The notes under the pieces: model-generated | Told to the model about the DNA's origin: nothing | Database searches by the model: none | Seen by the model: only the letters and a program-made list of their open reading frames with translations | Shown here: positions 45,242-45,269 of the stretch, piece by piece | Position numbering within the stretch: the stretch's first letter is position 1 | Layout: each line of letters opens with the position of its first letter | From: Mycolicibacter sinensis | GTDB taxonomy: Bacteria > Actinomycetota > Actinomycetes > Mycobacteriales > Mycobacteriaceae | Assembly (NCBI RefSeq): GCF_001667375.1 | Contig: NZ_LZIN01000025.1 | Coordinates: 1-45,269, forward strand | Reading direction: 5' to 3' | Length of the DNA: 45,269 nucleotides | Translations under genes and position numbers: made by a program

Positions 45242-45269
45242 TGTTCGGCGGTGTCCTACTTTTCCACCC
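45242..45269 (-). rRNA. rrf: 5S ribosomal RNA, 3' end only
   Basis: Read leftwards the 28 bases are the end of mycobacterial 5S rRNA (GGGTGGAAAAGTAGGACACC then GCCGAACA). The rest of the 5S and the 23S and 16S genes lie beyond the right edge. The terminator and orientation show that the operon reads towards the TPR-HAD gene. Confidence 0.95.

Overview
The window is chromosomal DNA of a high-GC actinobacterium, almost certainly a Mycobacterium sensu lato. It encodes ESX-5 type VII secretion proteins, a 99-residue PE protein, an EsxM/EsxJ-like WXG100 protein, TlyA, MctB and DUF732 proteins. Many genes have GTG or TTG starts. On the minus strand the gene order follows M. tuberculosis: rrn - Rv1691/Rv1692 - Rv1693 - tlyA - nadK - recN - Rv1697 - mctB - pyrG - Rv1700 - xerD - (Rv1703c) - Rv1708 - scpA - scpB - Rv1711 - cmk - der - tRNA-Pro(GGG) - eccB5 - eccC5 - PE - esx. 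The block between der and eccB5 is about 19 kb here, against roughly 80 kb as I recall for M. tuberculosis. ESX-5 is usually a slow-grower trait. An rRNA operon next to Rv1691 is the rapid-grower rrnB position. Together they suggest an intermediate lineage such as the M. terrae group (Mycolicibacter); this is inference.

Layout, left to right. 1-6.7 kb: the start of the ESX-5 locus (eccB5, eccC5, then PE and a truncated esx gene), without the cyp143/PPE genes found here in M. tuberculosis. 7.1-11 kb: two tandem paralogues that fuse a six-helix haem-b-type membrane domain to a sulfite-oxidase-type molybdopterin domain. 11-19.5 kb: mostly small accessory genes. These are an (AIP)9 lipoprotein candidate, an NlpC/P60-like hydrolase, a methyltransferase, a TM0106-type nuclease, two divergent DUF732 secreted proteins, topoisomerase IB, a decayed guanine deaminase, an exported metallohydrolase-like protein and a DUF6319-like protein. 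19.5-25.5 kb: an MpaB-family oxygenase with a palindromic operator candidate, a frameshifted F420-type nitroreductase remnant, a cold-shock gene, tRNA-Pro, a patatin-like lipase, a TauE/SafE transporter and a small secreted protein.

25.5-45.3 kb is conserved core. parA-like/scpA/scpB/rluB/cmk/der form a tightly overlapping operon for chromosome organisation, rRNA modification and ribosome assembly. A divergent O-methyltransferase follows, facing an FAD monooxygenase trailed by a truncated alpha/beta hydrolase. Then come xerD/NUDIX/pyrG, mctB/steA, recN/nadK/tlyA and a TPR-HAD phosphatase fusion that is two genes in M. tuberculosis. The window ends in the rrn terminator and the 3' end of 5S rRNA.

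The most useful second looks are the tandem membrane-molybdoenzyme pair, the compact ESX-5 locus with helically phased repeats before PE-esx, the TPR-HAD fusion next to an rrn operon, three decayed genes, and several near-perfect operator palindromes. I saw no CRISPR array, insertion sequence or prophage.
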